From positions 1 to 9,080 of the forward strand of contig JAAZYT010000092.1 of assembly GCA_014239505.1 (NCBI GenBank): 9,080 nt of DNA, read 5' to 3'. The notes under the pieces are model-generated. The model searched no databases. It was not told the DNA's origin and was given only the letters and a program-made list of their open reading frames with translations. This document shows positions 1-7,071 of the stretch, in pieces; within the stretch, counting starts at the first letter, position 1, and every line of letters starts with the position of its first letter. Source of the DNA: Fidelibacterota bacterium (lineage in GTDB: Bacteria; Fidelibacterota; Marinisomatia; Marinisomatales; TCS55). Position numbers and translations under genes: made by a program.

Positions 1-51
1 AAAGAAACTATAGTTTATATTGATAAGTGGGTTCAGGACAATCGTAGATAA
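1..51 (+). CDS. C-terminal end of an unidentified protein (partial)
   Basis: Frame 1 is open from the window edge and ends at TAA (49-51), giving a 16-residue tail (KETIVYIDKWVQDNRR) that looks like the last amphipathic helix of a soluble protein. The stop codon directly abuts the ATG of the following TPR gene with no spacer. That is typical of an operon and suggests the two are co-translated. Sixteen residues are too few to name a family. The tail could also be chance open frame, but the exact abutment makes a real gene more likely. Confidence 0.5.
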   Translation, partial: KETIVYIDKWVQDNRR

Positions 52-702
52 ATGAATCTTAAGAACCTTACAGAACTGGAACTTTACTTTGCTAATCATT
101 TTGATACTGTTTTATTTCCTGTTTTAGCAGATATATACCAATCTAAAGGTGAATATGATAGAGCTAAAAGAGTTTGTGAAATAGGCTTAGAACATCATCC
201 TCATTGTATAGATGCATACTATATATTATCACAGGCTGAAATGGGCCTTGGTAACTTATCATTAGCAGAGAAATGGATGAAAAAAGTATTAAGCCATTAC
301 CCTAGCCATAAATCGTCCGCAACAAGGTTACCAATGGTTCAAGAGCAACTTGAAAGATCTGTAGCAACATTAAATTCTAGCTGGAAAAGAGCATTAGCCG
401 TTGATCCAAATAACCAGTTTGCAAAAGATTATTTAACCAGTAAAAAAAATAAAATAACAAAGAAAAAGAATACTGTTGTAAACAAATCAAGTTCAAATAA
501 ATCTTTAAAAAAGATTAAAAAAGATTTAAATATCGAAAATATTACAATTAGTCCTCGTTTAGCAACTTTTACACTTGTTGGTGTATTGAAAGGCCAGGGC
601 CTTTATTATCAGGCTTTAGACATCTTAGATATATTAGCTCAAAAAGGTGAAGATAAAAAACAAATCGCAAAAGAACGAAAATTAATTAAGGCTGAATTAT
701 AA
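52..702 (+). CDS. Tetratricopeptide (TPR) repeat protein, function unknown
   Basis: A 216-residue protein without a signal peptide or membrane segment, so probably cytoplasmic. Two consecutive TPR units are visible at about residues 18-51 (ending GLEHHP) and 52-85 (ending VLSHYP), each with the usual helix-turn-helix spacing and small residues at packing positions. A third, degenerate unit follows around 110-128 (RALAVDPNN). A Lys/Ser/Asn-rich, presumably disordered linker spans about 130-160. The C-terminus (about 168-215) forms another TPR-like helix pair containing GQGLYYQALDILDIL. TPRs are protein-interaction scaffolds; the partner cannot be read from the sequence. The ATG at 52 directly follows the stop of the upstream gene, with AGGA at 35-38 as a distant ribosome-binding site. 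A small hairpin follows the stop, so this may end its operon. Confidence 0.85.
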   Translation: MNLKNLTELELYFANHFDTVLFPVLADIYQSKGEYDRAKRVCEIGLEHHPHCIDAYYILSQAEMGLGNLSLAEKWMKKVLSHYPSHKSSATRLPMVQEQLERSVATLNSSWKRALAVDPNNQFAKDYLTSKKNKITKKKNTVVNKSSSNKSLKKIKKDLNIENITISPRLATFTLVGVLKGQGLYYQALDILDILAQKGEDKKQIAKERKLIKAEL

Positions 703-708
703 ATTATA

Positions 709-730
709 TTGGGATTCATCCCAAAATATC
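709..730 (+). terminator. Possible weak intrinsic terminator after the TPR gene
   Basis: TTGGGA (709-714), a TTCA loop and TCCCAA (719-724) form a perfect 6-bp hairpin starting six bases after the TPR stop codon. The following bases (AATATCTTTCTT) are U-rich in RNA but interrupted. It is short and has only three G-C pairs, so it would be a weak terminator. In a genome this AT-rich, a perfect stem with a GGG/CCC core just after a stop codon is still more likely functional than chance. Confidence 0.35.
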
Positions 731-735
731 TTTCT

Positions 736-741
736 TATAAT
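736..741 (+). promoter_or_regulatory. Possible -10 promoter element for the methyltransferase gene
   Basis: An exact TATAAT lies at 736-741, just downstream of the candidate terminator. The nearest -35-like hexamer is a poor TTCATC at 715-720, 15 bases upstream. If this is a promoter, transcription would start near 748 and the ATG at 740 could not be the translation start. AT-rich DNA yields such matches by chance, and the -10 consensus of this lineage is not known to me, so this is weak. Confidence 0.25.
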
Positions 742-754
742 GATTGGGAATAGA

Positions 755-1489
755 ATGAAAATTGAAATGTACAGTAATCCAATTTTATATAATCTATGTA
801 CAAATAATAAAAAAGATGATATTCCTTTTTATCTTTATTGGGCAAATCATTGTAAGGGAAACATATTAGAAATAGCTTCTGGAACAGGTAGGATTGCTGA
901 ACCACTTATTAGTGCTGGATATAAATATACTGGACTTGATTTAAGCAAAAAATTTATTAAATTTTCTCAAAAAAACTTATTAAAAGGTGATTTCATTTAT
1001 GGAGACATGAGGAATTTTTCATTAGATCAAGAATTTGATTTGATAATTATTCCTTTTAATTCTTTTTTACATCTATTGATTGAAAAAGATATGAAATCGT
1101 GTTTGAAATCCATTCAAAAACATCTTTCTGTTAATGGTTTATTTATTATAGATATTTTTATTCCTGACCCTGAATTTCTATATAGAAACCCTCAAAAAAA
1201 ATATAAAGAAATGACAATAACGCATCCAACCGAAGGTAAATATACAATTTGGCAAACTAGTCAATTTGACGAACTAAAAGAGATCAACCATATTTGTTGG
1301 TTGTTTGAAAATGAAGGAAATGATATAATCTATGAGTATGACTTTGATATGCGAATGATTTATCCAGATACAATGGATCGTCTTCTAATTGAATCCGGCT
1401 TTATTATTAATGAAAAAAAAGGTGATTATAATGGAGATAGCTTCAATGAAGAAAGTCCTCTCCAATTATATATTTGTTCAAAAAAATAA
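755..1489 (+). CDS. Class I SAM-dependent methyltransferase
   Basis: A Rossmann-fold methyltransferase of the Methyltransf_25/Methyltransf_11 type that would transfer a methyl group from S-adenosylmethionine to an unknown acceptor. Numbered from the ATG at 755 (244 residues), motif I is ILEIASGTGRI (37-47). The acidic ribose-binding Asp is in GLDLS (Asp62), and the GDMR plus FDLIIIPFNSFLHLL stretch carries motifs II and III. The C-terminal RMIYPDTMDRLLIESGF element followed by a closing YICSKK strand matches complete members of this group. The frame also opens at ATG 740, but nothing like a ribosome-binding site precedes it, whereas GGGA (746-749) sits five bases before the ATG at 755. ATG 767 is a third option. 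There is no signal peptide, so it is cytoplasmic. The acylase gene follows after 37 bases, but a functional link is not evident. Confidence 0.85.
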   Translation: MKIEMYSNPILYNLCTNNKKDDIPFYLYWANHCKGNILEIASGTGRIAEPLISAGYKYTGLDLSKKFIKFSQKNLLKGDFIYGDMRNFSLDQEFDLIIIPFNSFLHLLIEKDMKSCLKSIQKHLSVNGLFIIDIFIPDPEFLYRNPQKKYKEMTITHPTEGKYTIWQTSQFDELKEINHICWLFENEGNDIIYEYDFDMRMIYPDTMDRLLIESGFIINEKKGDYNGDSFNEESPLQLYICSKK

Positions 1490-1526
1490 TATGACTAAAG
1501 ATATACTTTATAGTGAAATTTGAATT

Positions 1527-3653
1527 ATGTTAATTAGTAAATATTTAATAGGTAGTATAATAACATTAAGCACAATTTTAGCTTTAAAATTATATATTCC
1601 TCTTTTTAACGAACCAATCACCAAAGATGATTTTTTAAATTATAATGTTACAATTTATAGAGACACATGGGGAGTTCCTCATGTATTTGGTGAGAAAGAT
1701 AAAGACACTGCATATGGTTTAGCATATGCTCACGCTGAGGATGATTTTAAAACTATTCAAGATATTATGCTTGCTCTTAAAGGTCGTCTTGCTTTGGAGT
1801 ATGGAAAAGATGCAGCACCAAATGATTATATGGTTCAACTATTAAAAATATGGGAAGTTGTTGATTCTAGATATTCAAAAGATATTTCTAAAGAAGTACA
1901 AGCTATATGTGAAGCTTATGCTGATGGTTTAAATCATTACGCATTACTTCATCCAAATGAAGTAATTAAAGGTATGTTTCCAGTAGATGGTAAAGATGTT
2001 GTTGCTGGATTTGTACATCGAACACCGTTGATGTTTGGTTTGGATAGAGTTTTAGGAAAGTTAGTATCTAATGAGAACCCTAATATTGCATTAGATGATA
2101 AATTAAAATCTGAAAGTTCTTTTGATAATATCTTGCTTGGTTCAAATGTCTTTGCGGTAAATGCAATTAGATCTGCAGATAAATTCACAAGATTAGCAAT
2201 TAACTCACATCAACCATGGAATGGACCAGTTGCCTGGTATGAAGCACACCTTCATAGTGAAGAAGGTTGGAATGTAAATGGTGGTTTATTCCCAGGCTCT
2301 CCTGTTGTTTTTCTTGGACATAATGAAAACCTTGGCTGGAGTCATACAGTAAATAATCCAGATTTAATTGACGTATTTGAATTAGAAATTCATCCAGAAG
2401 ACAAAAATAAATATTTTTTTGAAGGAGAATGGAAAAATCTAGAAAAAAGTAAAATATCGATCCCAGTTAAAATACTTGGTCTATTTCGCTGGACATTTAA
2501 ACGTGAAGCAATGCGTTCCATTCATGGACCAGTGATAAGAAATAATCAGGGAACATTTGCAATTCGCTATTCAGGCTTTGGTGAAGTAAGGCAAGTTGAA
2601 CAATGGTTTAAAATGAATAAAGCAAAAAACTTAGATGAGTTTACTGATGCTATGAGCATGATGGCTTTACCAATGTTTAATACAGTTTATGCTGATAAAA
2701 GTGGAAATATATTCTATGTTTATAATGCGCTTTTTCCAAAACGTGATAAAAGTAACTATGATTGGAGTGGCGTACTACCTGGGAATCAAGCATCACTGGT
2801 TTGGAAAGATTATTATAAATTTGAAGAATTGCCCCAAGTTCTTAACCCAAAATCAGGGTTTTTACAAAATTGTAATAGTTCGCCTTTTTTGGCAACATTT
2901 AGTAATGATAATCCAATAGAATCTTCTTTCTCAAAAAATTTAGGAATTGAAACCTTTCAAACAAATCGAGCCTTACGAGCAATGGAGATTTTTAGTTCAG
3001 ACAATTCAATTACCAGAGAGGAGTTTTATAATAATAAATTTGATACTTATTATTCTGAGAATTCAGTCATAGCTGTAAATTTAAAGAGGTTTCTTAACGA
3101 AGCTTCTAGCGAAGATGAAGATATTAAAGAAGCACTTAATTTGATGAAATCTTGGGACTTAAATACTGATAGTACAACGACATCAATGCATTTAGCTTAT
3201 GAAACTATACGTCCAGTTTATGATCCAGATAAATATGTGTATGATTACAATAAAAACATGGAACGATTAACAGAGGTAGTAAAATGGACAAAAGCGGCAT
3301 TTGGAAAAATTGAAGTAAAATGGGGAGATATTCAAAGATTACAAAGAGGAAAAACAAACCTAGCATTAAGCGGTGGTCCAGATATCCTCAGAGCTATATA
3401 TTCTGAACAAAAACCTAAAGATAGAGTTGGGATAGCTGGCGACTGTTATTTTGAAATAGTAGAATGGGATACAGAAGGGAATGTTTCTGCGCAAAGTATT
3501 CATCAGTTTGGTGCGGCAACGCAAGATATAAATTCTATTCATTATGATGATCAAGCTAAACTATTTGCTAAACATAAAATGAAGCCAGTGTGGATGAAGA
3601 TAGAAGATATTAAATTAAACTTAGAAAAAGCATACCATCCTGGTAAAGAATAG
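1527..3653 (+). CDS. Penicillin acylase family Ntn-hydrolase (AHL/aculeacin acylase-like)
   Basis: A 708-residue precursor of an N-terminal-nucleophile amidase that should cleave itself into alpha and beta chains and hydrolyse an acyl-amide bond. The alpha part has the family motif TIYRDTWGVPHVFG (42-55) and GLAYAHAEDD (64-73). The beta chain should begin at Ser206 within LLGSNVFAV. Counting from it, His is at beta-23 (His228, in NSHQPWNGP) and Val at beta-70 (Val275, in SHTV), the catalytic spacing known for PvdQ-type acylases. The oxyanion Asn is probably in LQNCN (Asn448 or Asn450). The C-terminus (IAGDCYF, then PVWM) is complete. Residues 4-27 are hydrophobic, giving a signal peptide or uncleaved anchor and a periplasmic site. 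Substrate is not determinable: acyl-homoserine lactones, lipopeptides or other N-acyl compounds are candidates. No clear Shine-Dalgarno precedes ATG 1527. It pairs with the downstream propeller gene. Confidence 0.93.
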   Translation: MLISKYLIGSIITLSTILALKLYIPLFNEPITKDDFLNYNVTIYRDTWGVPHVFGEKDKDTAYGLAYAHAEDDFKTIQDIMLALKGRLALEYGKDAAPNDYMVQLLKIWEVVDSRYSKDISKEVQAICEAYADGLNHYALLHPNEVIKGMFPVDGKDVVAGFVHRTPLMFGLDRVLGKLVSNENPNIALDDKLKSESSFDNILLGSNVFAVNAIRSADKFTRLAINSHQPWNGPVAWYEAHLHSEEGWNVNGGLFPGSPVVFLGHNENLGWSHTVNNPDLIDVFELEIHPEDKNKYFFEGEWKNLEKSKISIPVKILGLFRWTFKREAMRSIHGPVIRNNQGTFAIRYSGFGEVRQVEQWFKMNKAKNLDEFTDAMSMMALPMFNTVYADKSGNIFYVYNALFPKRDKSNYDWSGVLPGNQASLVWKDYYKFEELPQVLNPKSGFLQNCNSSPFLATFSNDNPIESSFSKNLGIETFQTNRALRAMEIFSSDNSITREEFYNNKFDTYYSENSVIAVNLKRFLNEASSEDEDIKEALNLMKSWDLNTDSTTTSMHLAYETIRPVYDPDKYVYDYNKNMERLTEVVKWTKAAFGKIEVKWGDIQRLQRGKTNLALSGGPDILRAIYSEQKPKDRVGIAGDCYFEIVEWDTEGNVSAQSIHQFGAATQDINSIHYDDQAKLFAKHKMKPVWMKIEDIKLNLEKAYHPGKE

Positions 3654-3669
3654 GAGTATTTGAAAGAAT

Positions 3670-4638
3670 ATGAGAACGATTATTTTAATGATATTATTAT
3701 TTTATCAAAATATTTTTAGCCAAGAAGTTTTCCCAGTAGAGATACCACTAAATGGTGAAGCAAAAGATCGAGATCTTGAATTTTCAGGCTTAACATGGTA
3801 TAAAGAAAATCTTATTCTTCTTCCTCAATATGTGAAAAAAGAAGATCCAGGCTTTTATACTATAAGTAAAAAAGATTTAATTAATTGGATTAATGCAAAT
3901 CAAGAGAAAGCCATAAAACCAAAGAAAATAAAGATAGAATTATCAGATATAAGAGAAAAGATAGAGGGCTTTCAAGGCTTTGAAGCAATCACTTTTATTG
4001 GTAATAAAGCATATATGATTATTGAATCAAAAAATAATGGTATAATGAAAAGTTTTCTAATTAAAGGGAAGTTAAATTTTAGGAAGCTGAAGCTTGTCAT
4101 AGATTCAAAAATAATTAAAGAAATACCGCTGCCTGTAAATATAAAAAACATGGGATTTGAAAGTATTTTAAAATATCAACATGATTTAATGGTATTGTAT
4201 GAAGCTAACGGCGCAAATATAAATAATAATCCATTAGCTTTAACTTATAACTCATCATTAAATCCCAAAAACCCTATTACTTTTCCCAATTTAGAATATA
4301 GATTAACTGATGTTACTGAACTAGACTCAAAAAATAATTTTTGGGCTATAAATTATTTTTGGCCTGGTGAAAAAGAGAGGTTAAATCCTGGGAAAGATTT
4401 AATTATTGAAGATATAAAAGAAGGCATGACACATAAAAGATATGAACATGTTGAACGTTTAGTAGAATTTAAAATTGACAGTAATAAGTTAATTCGAACA
4501 TCGACGCCACCTATTCAACTTGTTCTTGAAGAAAAATCTCGAAACTGGGAAGGGCTTGTACGTTTTGAGGATAAAGGTTTCTTAATGATTGTGGATGAGC
4601 ATCCTCGTACACTGCTAGCTTTTATACCAAAACCATAA
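3670..4638 (+). CDS. Secreted phytase-like / SdiA-regulated-type beta-propeller protein
   Basis: A 322-residue exported protein. Residues 1-17 form a signal peptide with likely cleavage at IFS|QEV. The mature part carries a repeated blade signature, an acidic-small-hydrophobic start followed by a hydrophobic strand: EFSGLTW (37-43), FEAITFIGNKAYMIIES (104-120), GFESILKYQHDLMVLYE (162-178), LTDVTELDSKNNFWAINYF (212-230) and NWEGLVRFEDKGFLMIVDE (292-310). This suits the 'esterase-like activity of phytase' family (PF13449) or SdiA-regulated propellers. Both are Ca-binding-type propellers with poorly known activity, so real phytase activity should not be assumed. AGGAG (3652-3656) overlaps the acylase stop and lies 13 bases before the ATG; GAAAG (3662-3666) is closer. 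The 16-base gap points to co-transcription with the acylase. Confidence 0.7.
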   Translation: MRTIILMILLFYQNIFSQEVFPVEIPLNGEAKDRDLEFSGLTWYKENLILLPQYVKKEDPGFYTISKKDLINWINANQEKAIKPKKIKIELSDIREKIEGFQGFEAITFIGNKAYMIIESKNNGIMKSFLIKGKLNFRKLKLVIDSKIIKEIPLPVNIKNMGFESILKYQHDLMVLYEANGANINNNPLALTYNSSLNPKNPITFPNLEYRLTDVTELDSKNNFWAINYFWPGEKERLNPGKDLIIEDIKEGMTHKRYEHVERLVEFKIDSNKLIRTSTPPIQLVLEEKSRNWEGLVRFEDKGFLMIVDEHPRTLLAFIPKP

Positions 4639-4640
4639 TC

Positions 4641-4662
4641 TTATAAATAAAATAGTTTATAA
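4641..4662. repeat. AT-only inverted repeat at the convergent gene junction
   Basis: TTATAAA (4641-4647) and TTTATAA (4656-4662) form a perfect 7-bp inverted repeat with an 8-base spacer. It covers the 18-base gap between the converging stop codons and the last codons of the barrel gene. With no G-C pair it is a poor terminator stem, and it could be chance in this AT-rich DNA. No other terminator candidate is visible here for either operon. Confidence 0.3.
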
Positions 4663-5370
4663 TTCCCAACTTAAATTGCCTTTCCACTCTATTGCGATTG
4701 TAGTTGAATAGGCCTCAACTTGAGTCTTATTAAGATAATCCTCAAATTCATAATTTAGGTTAACAGAAAAATTCTTTTTAAAAGGGATAATGATTTCAAA
4801 TAAAAATTGATTTCTAGATAAATTATTTTCAACAATCTCACTAATTTGTTGAAAATGTTCTGCTTCAAACTTAGTAGAAAACCATTTTGTATCGTGGTCC
4901 CAAAAAAGACCTGATTTTAAATATGAAGTCTTTCTTGTAGCATTCAAGTAATCTGAAATATCAAAAGCATGTCCAATTTCAACATTAATTAAACCATTCT
5001 TATAGTTATTAATAAAATACCCAAGGCCTTGATTAAAATGATATTGAAGATCAACATTCGCTCGAGTATTTTTTCTATAAGAAGTTGTGGTATAACGATA
5101 AAAAAATGGATAACTAGAATACTTATCACTAGTCTTATAACGGATGTATATAAAAGAATCATTTTTCAAGCTGTAACTAAACACTCTTAGATCTCTAAAT
5201 GTATTATCAGTTTGACGATTTATTCGATAGTACGCAAAACCACCAATGGTTGAATCTGTATTTGCAATACCACCGCGTGTATAATGTTTCCATGTAAGAG
5301 TAGAGTCTTTTTGTGCTGAAAGCATTGTAACAGCTAATGAAAGAAAGAGAAAAAGGAACTTTAAGTTCAC
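4657..5370 (-). CDS. Predicted outer-membrane beta-barrel protein (DUF481-like)
   Basis: A 237-residue exported protein starting at GTG 5370. Its signal peptide spans residues 1-19 (hydrophobic FLFLFLSLAVTML) with cleavage at LSA|QKD. The rest is a run of amphipathic, aromatic-rich strands joined by polar turns, for example ANVDLQYHF (104-112), LINVEIGHAF (127-136), TSYLKSGLFW (148-157), WFSTKFEAEHF (163-173), QFLFEIIIPF (188-197), FSVNLNYEFE (201-210) and TIAIEWKG (224-231). It ends in LSWEL, compatible with an outer-membrane barrel closing strand. Overall it resembles DUF481-type barrels, but I cannot confirm the family. Its start codon overlaps the permease stop by 4 bases (GTGA), so it is probably translationally coupled to the exporter. 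It may work with that exporter or simply share its operon. Confidence 0.65.
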   Translation of the reverse strand: MNLKFLFLFLSLAVTMLSAQKDSTLTWKHYTRGGIANTDSTIGGFAYYRINRQTDNTFRDLRVFSYSLKNDSFIYIRYKTSDKYSSYPFFYRYTTTSYRKNTRANVDLQYHFNQGLGYFINNYKNGLINVEIGHAFDISDYLNATRKTSYLKSGLFWDHDTKWFSTKFEAEHFQQISEIVENNLSRNQFLFEIIIPFKKNFSVNLNYEFEDYLNKTQVEAYSTTIAIEWKGNLSWEL

Positions 5371-6128
5371 TGTTTGATTTTTTTCCCGTTTTCCATCAAC
5401 ATAATTGCAACCACAGAAAATCCGATTGTCATTATGATTGCAATTATAAAACTAGTACTTGGATTGGAATCTGAAACTCCTAGTATTGTATAACGTAATC
5501 CATTGATCATATAATAGATAGGATTAAAAAAGCTTGCTCCTTGTGCCCATTCAGGCAACATTTTAATTGAATAAAAAATGCCACCTAAAAAGCTTAATGG
5601 TGTTAAAAAGAAATTTTGCATAGTTGCTAATTGATCCCAGCTCTCAGCCATTTGACCAAGTATAAGCCCAATGCTCGAGAAAGCCCAAGATACAAGCATA
5701 ATAAATCCAATGGTTGCCAATGGTTGAGCAACGGTCATATCACTTAATCCTACTCCAACCAAAAGAATTAATACCCCATTTACAGTCCCTCTAACCATAC
5801 CTCCAATGATATAAGCTAGGGATATTTCAAAACTAGAAAGGGGAGCTTGTAAAATATCAGGAAGCTGACCAAGTAGTTTCATTTGCAACATTGAAGAAGA
5901 AGAATTAGAGGTAGCATTTGATAAAGTATTCATCATGATCAACCCAGGTATAATAAATAAAGTATAAGGTATTCCATCAATACTAGATATTCGTCGTTCT
6001 AAAGTAAAGCCAAATATCAAAATATATAAAATCGATGAGATAAGGCCAGGAATTACTGTTTGTCGATAAACAGAAAAAAACCTTCCGACTTCACGGAAAG
6101 TTAGAGTAGAAAGACCAACCCAATTCAT
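5367..6128 (-). CDS. ABC-2 type transporter permease (YadH-like)
   Basis: A 253-residue integral inner-membrane protein with about six transmembrane segments: roughly residues 24-42, 55-70, 102-128, 136-158, 170-186 and 226-245. The family hallmark FNPIYYMINGLRY (201-213), just before the last segment, and FLGGIFYSIKMLP (180-192) closely resemble the E. coli YadH and general ABC-2 exporter pattern. It should dimerise and pair with the ATPase encoded just upstream to export an unknown substrate. GAGG (complement of 6134-6137) lies five bases before the ATG, so this start is well supported. The ATPase stop is 19 bases upstream. Its own TGA overlaps the GTG start of the barrel gene downstream. 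Confidence 0.92.
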   Translation of the reverse strand: MNWVGLSTLTFREVGRFFSVYRQTVIPGLISSILYILIFGFTLERRISSIDGIPYTLFIIPGLIMMNTLSNATSNSSSSMLQMKLLGQLPDILQAPLSSFEISLAYIIGGMVRGTVNGVLILLVGVGLSDMTVAQPLATIGFIMLVSWAFSSIGLILGQMAESWDQLATMQNFFLTPLSFLGGIFYSIKMLPEWAQGASFFNPIYYMINGLRYTILGVSDSNPSTSFIIAIIMTIGFSVVAIMLMENGKKIKQ

Positions 6129-6133
6129 TATGA

Positions 6134-6138
6134 CCTCT
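6134..6138 (-). promoter_or_regulatory. Ribosome-binding site of the ABC permease
   Basis: AGAGG on the minus strand, five bases before the permease ATG (6128), lies in the 19-base gap after the ATPase stop. It supports the assigned permease start over downstream alternatives. Confidence 0.7.
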
Positions 6139-6147
6139 TTTTAATTT

Positions 6148-7071
6148 TCATACATTTATACCTTTGCCAGTGAGGCTTAGAAAAACATCTTCTAATGAAG
6201 ATTTTGTAGTTTCCACACGCTGAATGTGACACCCTGCATTAGTAAGTAAATTGATTATTATTGGCAAGTTTTCTTCTGGCTCTTGAGTCGTAAAATGGAG
6301 TCTTCCATCATTGTTTGTATAAGTAAAATCGCTTAAGAGCCTATCAAAATCTATATCTTTATCAGATATATTTATATTAATACCTGACTTTCCTGATTGA
6401 TTGGTAAGAGATTTAGGAGAGCCTTCTTTTATAACTTTTCCTTCATCAATTATAGCAACTTTATCGCAAAGCATTTCAGCCTCTTCAATATAATGAGTGG
6501 TCAGTAAAATAGTTTTTCCACCTTTATGAAGTTCTCTAAAATATTCCCAAAGTTCATGGCGAAGCTCTACATCAACACCAGCTGTAGGTTCGTCAAGAAT
6601 CAATATTTTAGGATCATGCACTAACGCTTTAGCTATTTGAAATCGTCTTTTCATTCCACCAGAAAGTTGTCTAAGGCGAGAGTTTCTTTTTTCTTCAAGG
6701 CCCAATCTATAAAGTAAATCATCAACCTGTTCTTTTGCTTTTTCCTTTGGAATCCCATAATAACCAGCTTGAAAATATAGAAGGCGATCTAAAGGGAAAA
6801 ACCAGTCTTGAGTAAGTTCTTGTGCAGAAATTCCAACTTGAGCGCGGGTAAAACGATAATCTGAAATGATGTCTTTATCAAATATTTTAGTTATTCCTTC
6901 ATCTTTTCTAACTAACCCCGTTAAAATATTGATTGTAGTTGTTTTTCCAGCTCCATTTGGTCCCAACAGACCAAAAAATTCACCATCTCCTATTGAAATA
7001 TTGACACCTTTTAATGCAACAGTATCTCCATAGTTTTTCTTTAAGTTTTGTATTTCAATAGCGGTGTTCAT
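6148..7071 (-). CDS. ABC-2 transporter ATP-binding protein (YadG-like)
   Basis: A 307-residue ATPase with every catalytic element intact: Walker A GPNGAGKTT (37-45), Q-loop Gln84 (ISAQE), signature LSGGM (136-140), Walker B ILILD plus catalytic Glu161, D-loop AGVD (164-167) and switch His193 (TTH). QAGYYGI, KRNSRLRQLSGGMKRR and EPTAGVDVELR strongly recall E. coli YadG. After about residue 225 there is a C-terminal extension ending SSLEDVFLSLTG, as in ABC-2 export ATPases with a DUF4162-like tail. It would power the permease encoded 19 bases downstream. The ATG overlaps the TGA of the preceding small gene (ATGA, complement of 7068-7071). No Shine-Dalgarno is visible upstream, so translation probably depends on reinitiation from that gene. 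The substrate is unknown. Confidence 0.95.
   Translation of the reverse strand: MNTAIEIQNLKKNYGDTVALKGVNISIGDGEFFGLLGPNGAGKTTTINILTGLVRKDEGITKIFDKDIISDYRFTRAQVGISAQELTQDWFFPLDRLLYFQAGYYGIPKEKAKEQVDDLLYRLGLEEKRNSRLRQLSGGMKRRFQIAKALVHDPKILILDEPTAGVDVELRHELWEYFRELHKGGKTILLTTHYIEEAEMLCDKVAIIDEGKVIKEGSPKSLTNQSGKSGININISDKDIDFDRLLSDFTYTNNDGRLHFTTQEPEENLPIIINLLTNAGCHIQRVETTKSSLEDVFLSLTGKGINV

Noticed and set aside
1491..1523. A 10-codon open frame (MTKDILYSEI) ending 3 bases before the acylase ATG and in the same frame
   Set aside because: It has no visible ribosome-binding site or leader-peptide features such as regulatory codon runs, and the acylase signal/anchor begins properly at 1527. Chance is the simpler explanation in AT-rich DNA.
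1949..2188. Minus-strand open frame inside the acylase gene, with similar ones at 2689-2919 (+) and 3366-3554 (-)
   Set aside because: All lie inside the acylase gene, whose frame encodes an intact catalytic protein. Their translations show no domain or signal of their own.
4639..4656. A proper bidirectional intrinsic terminator between the converging operons
   Set aside because: The only inverted repeat here is AT-only, with no G-C pairs in the stem, so I list it as a repeat and not as a terminator.
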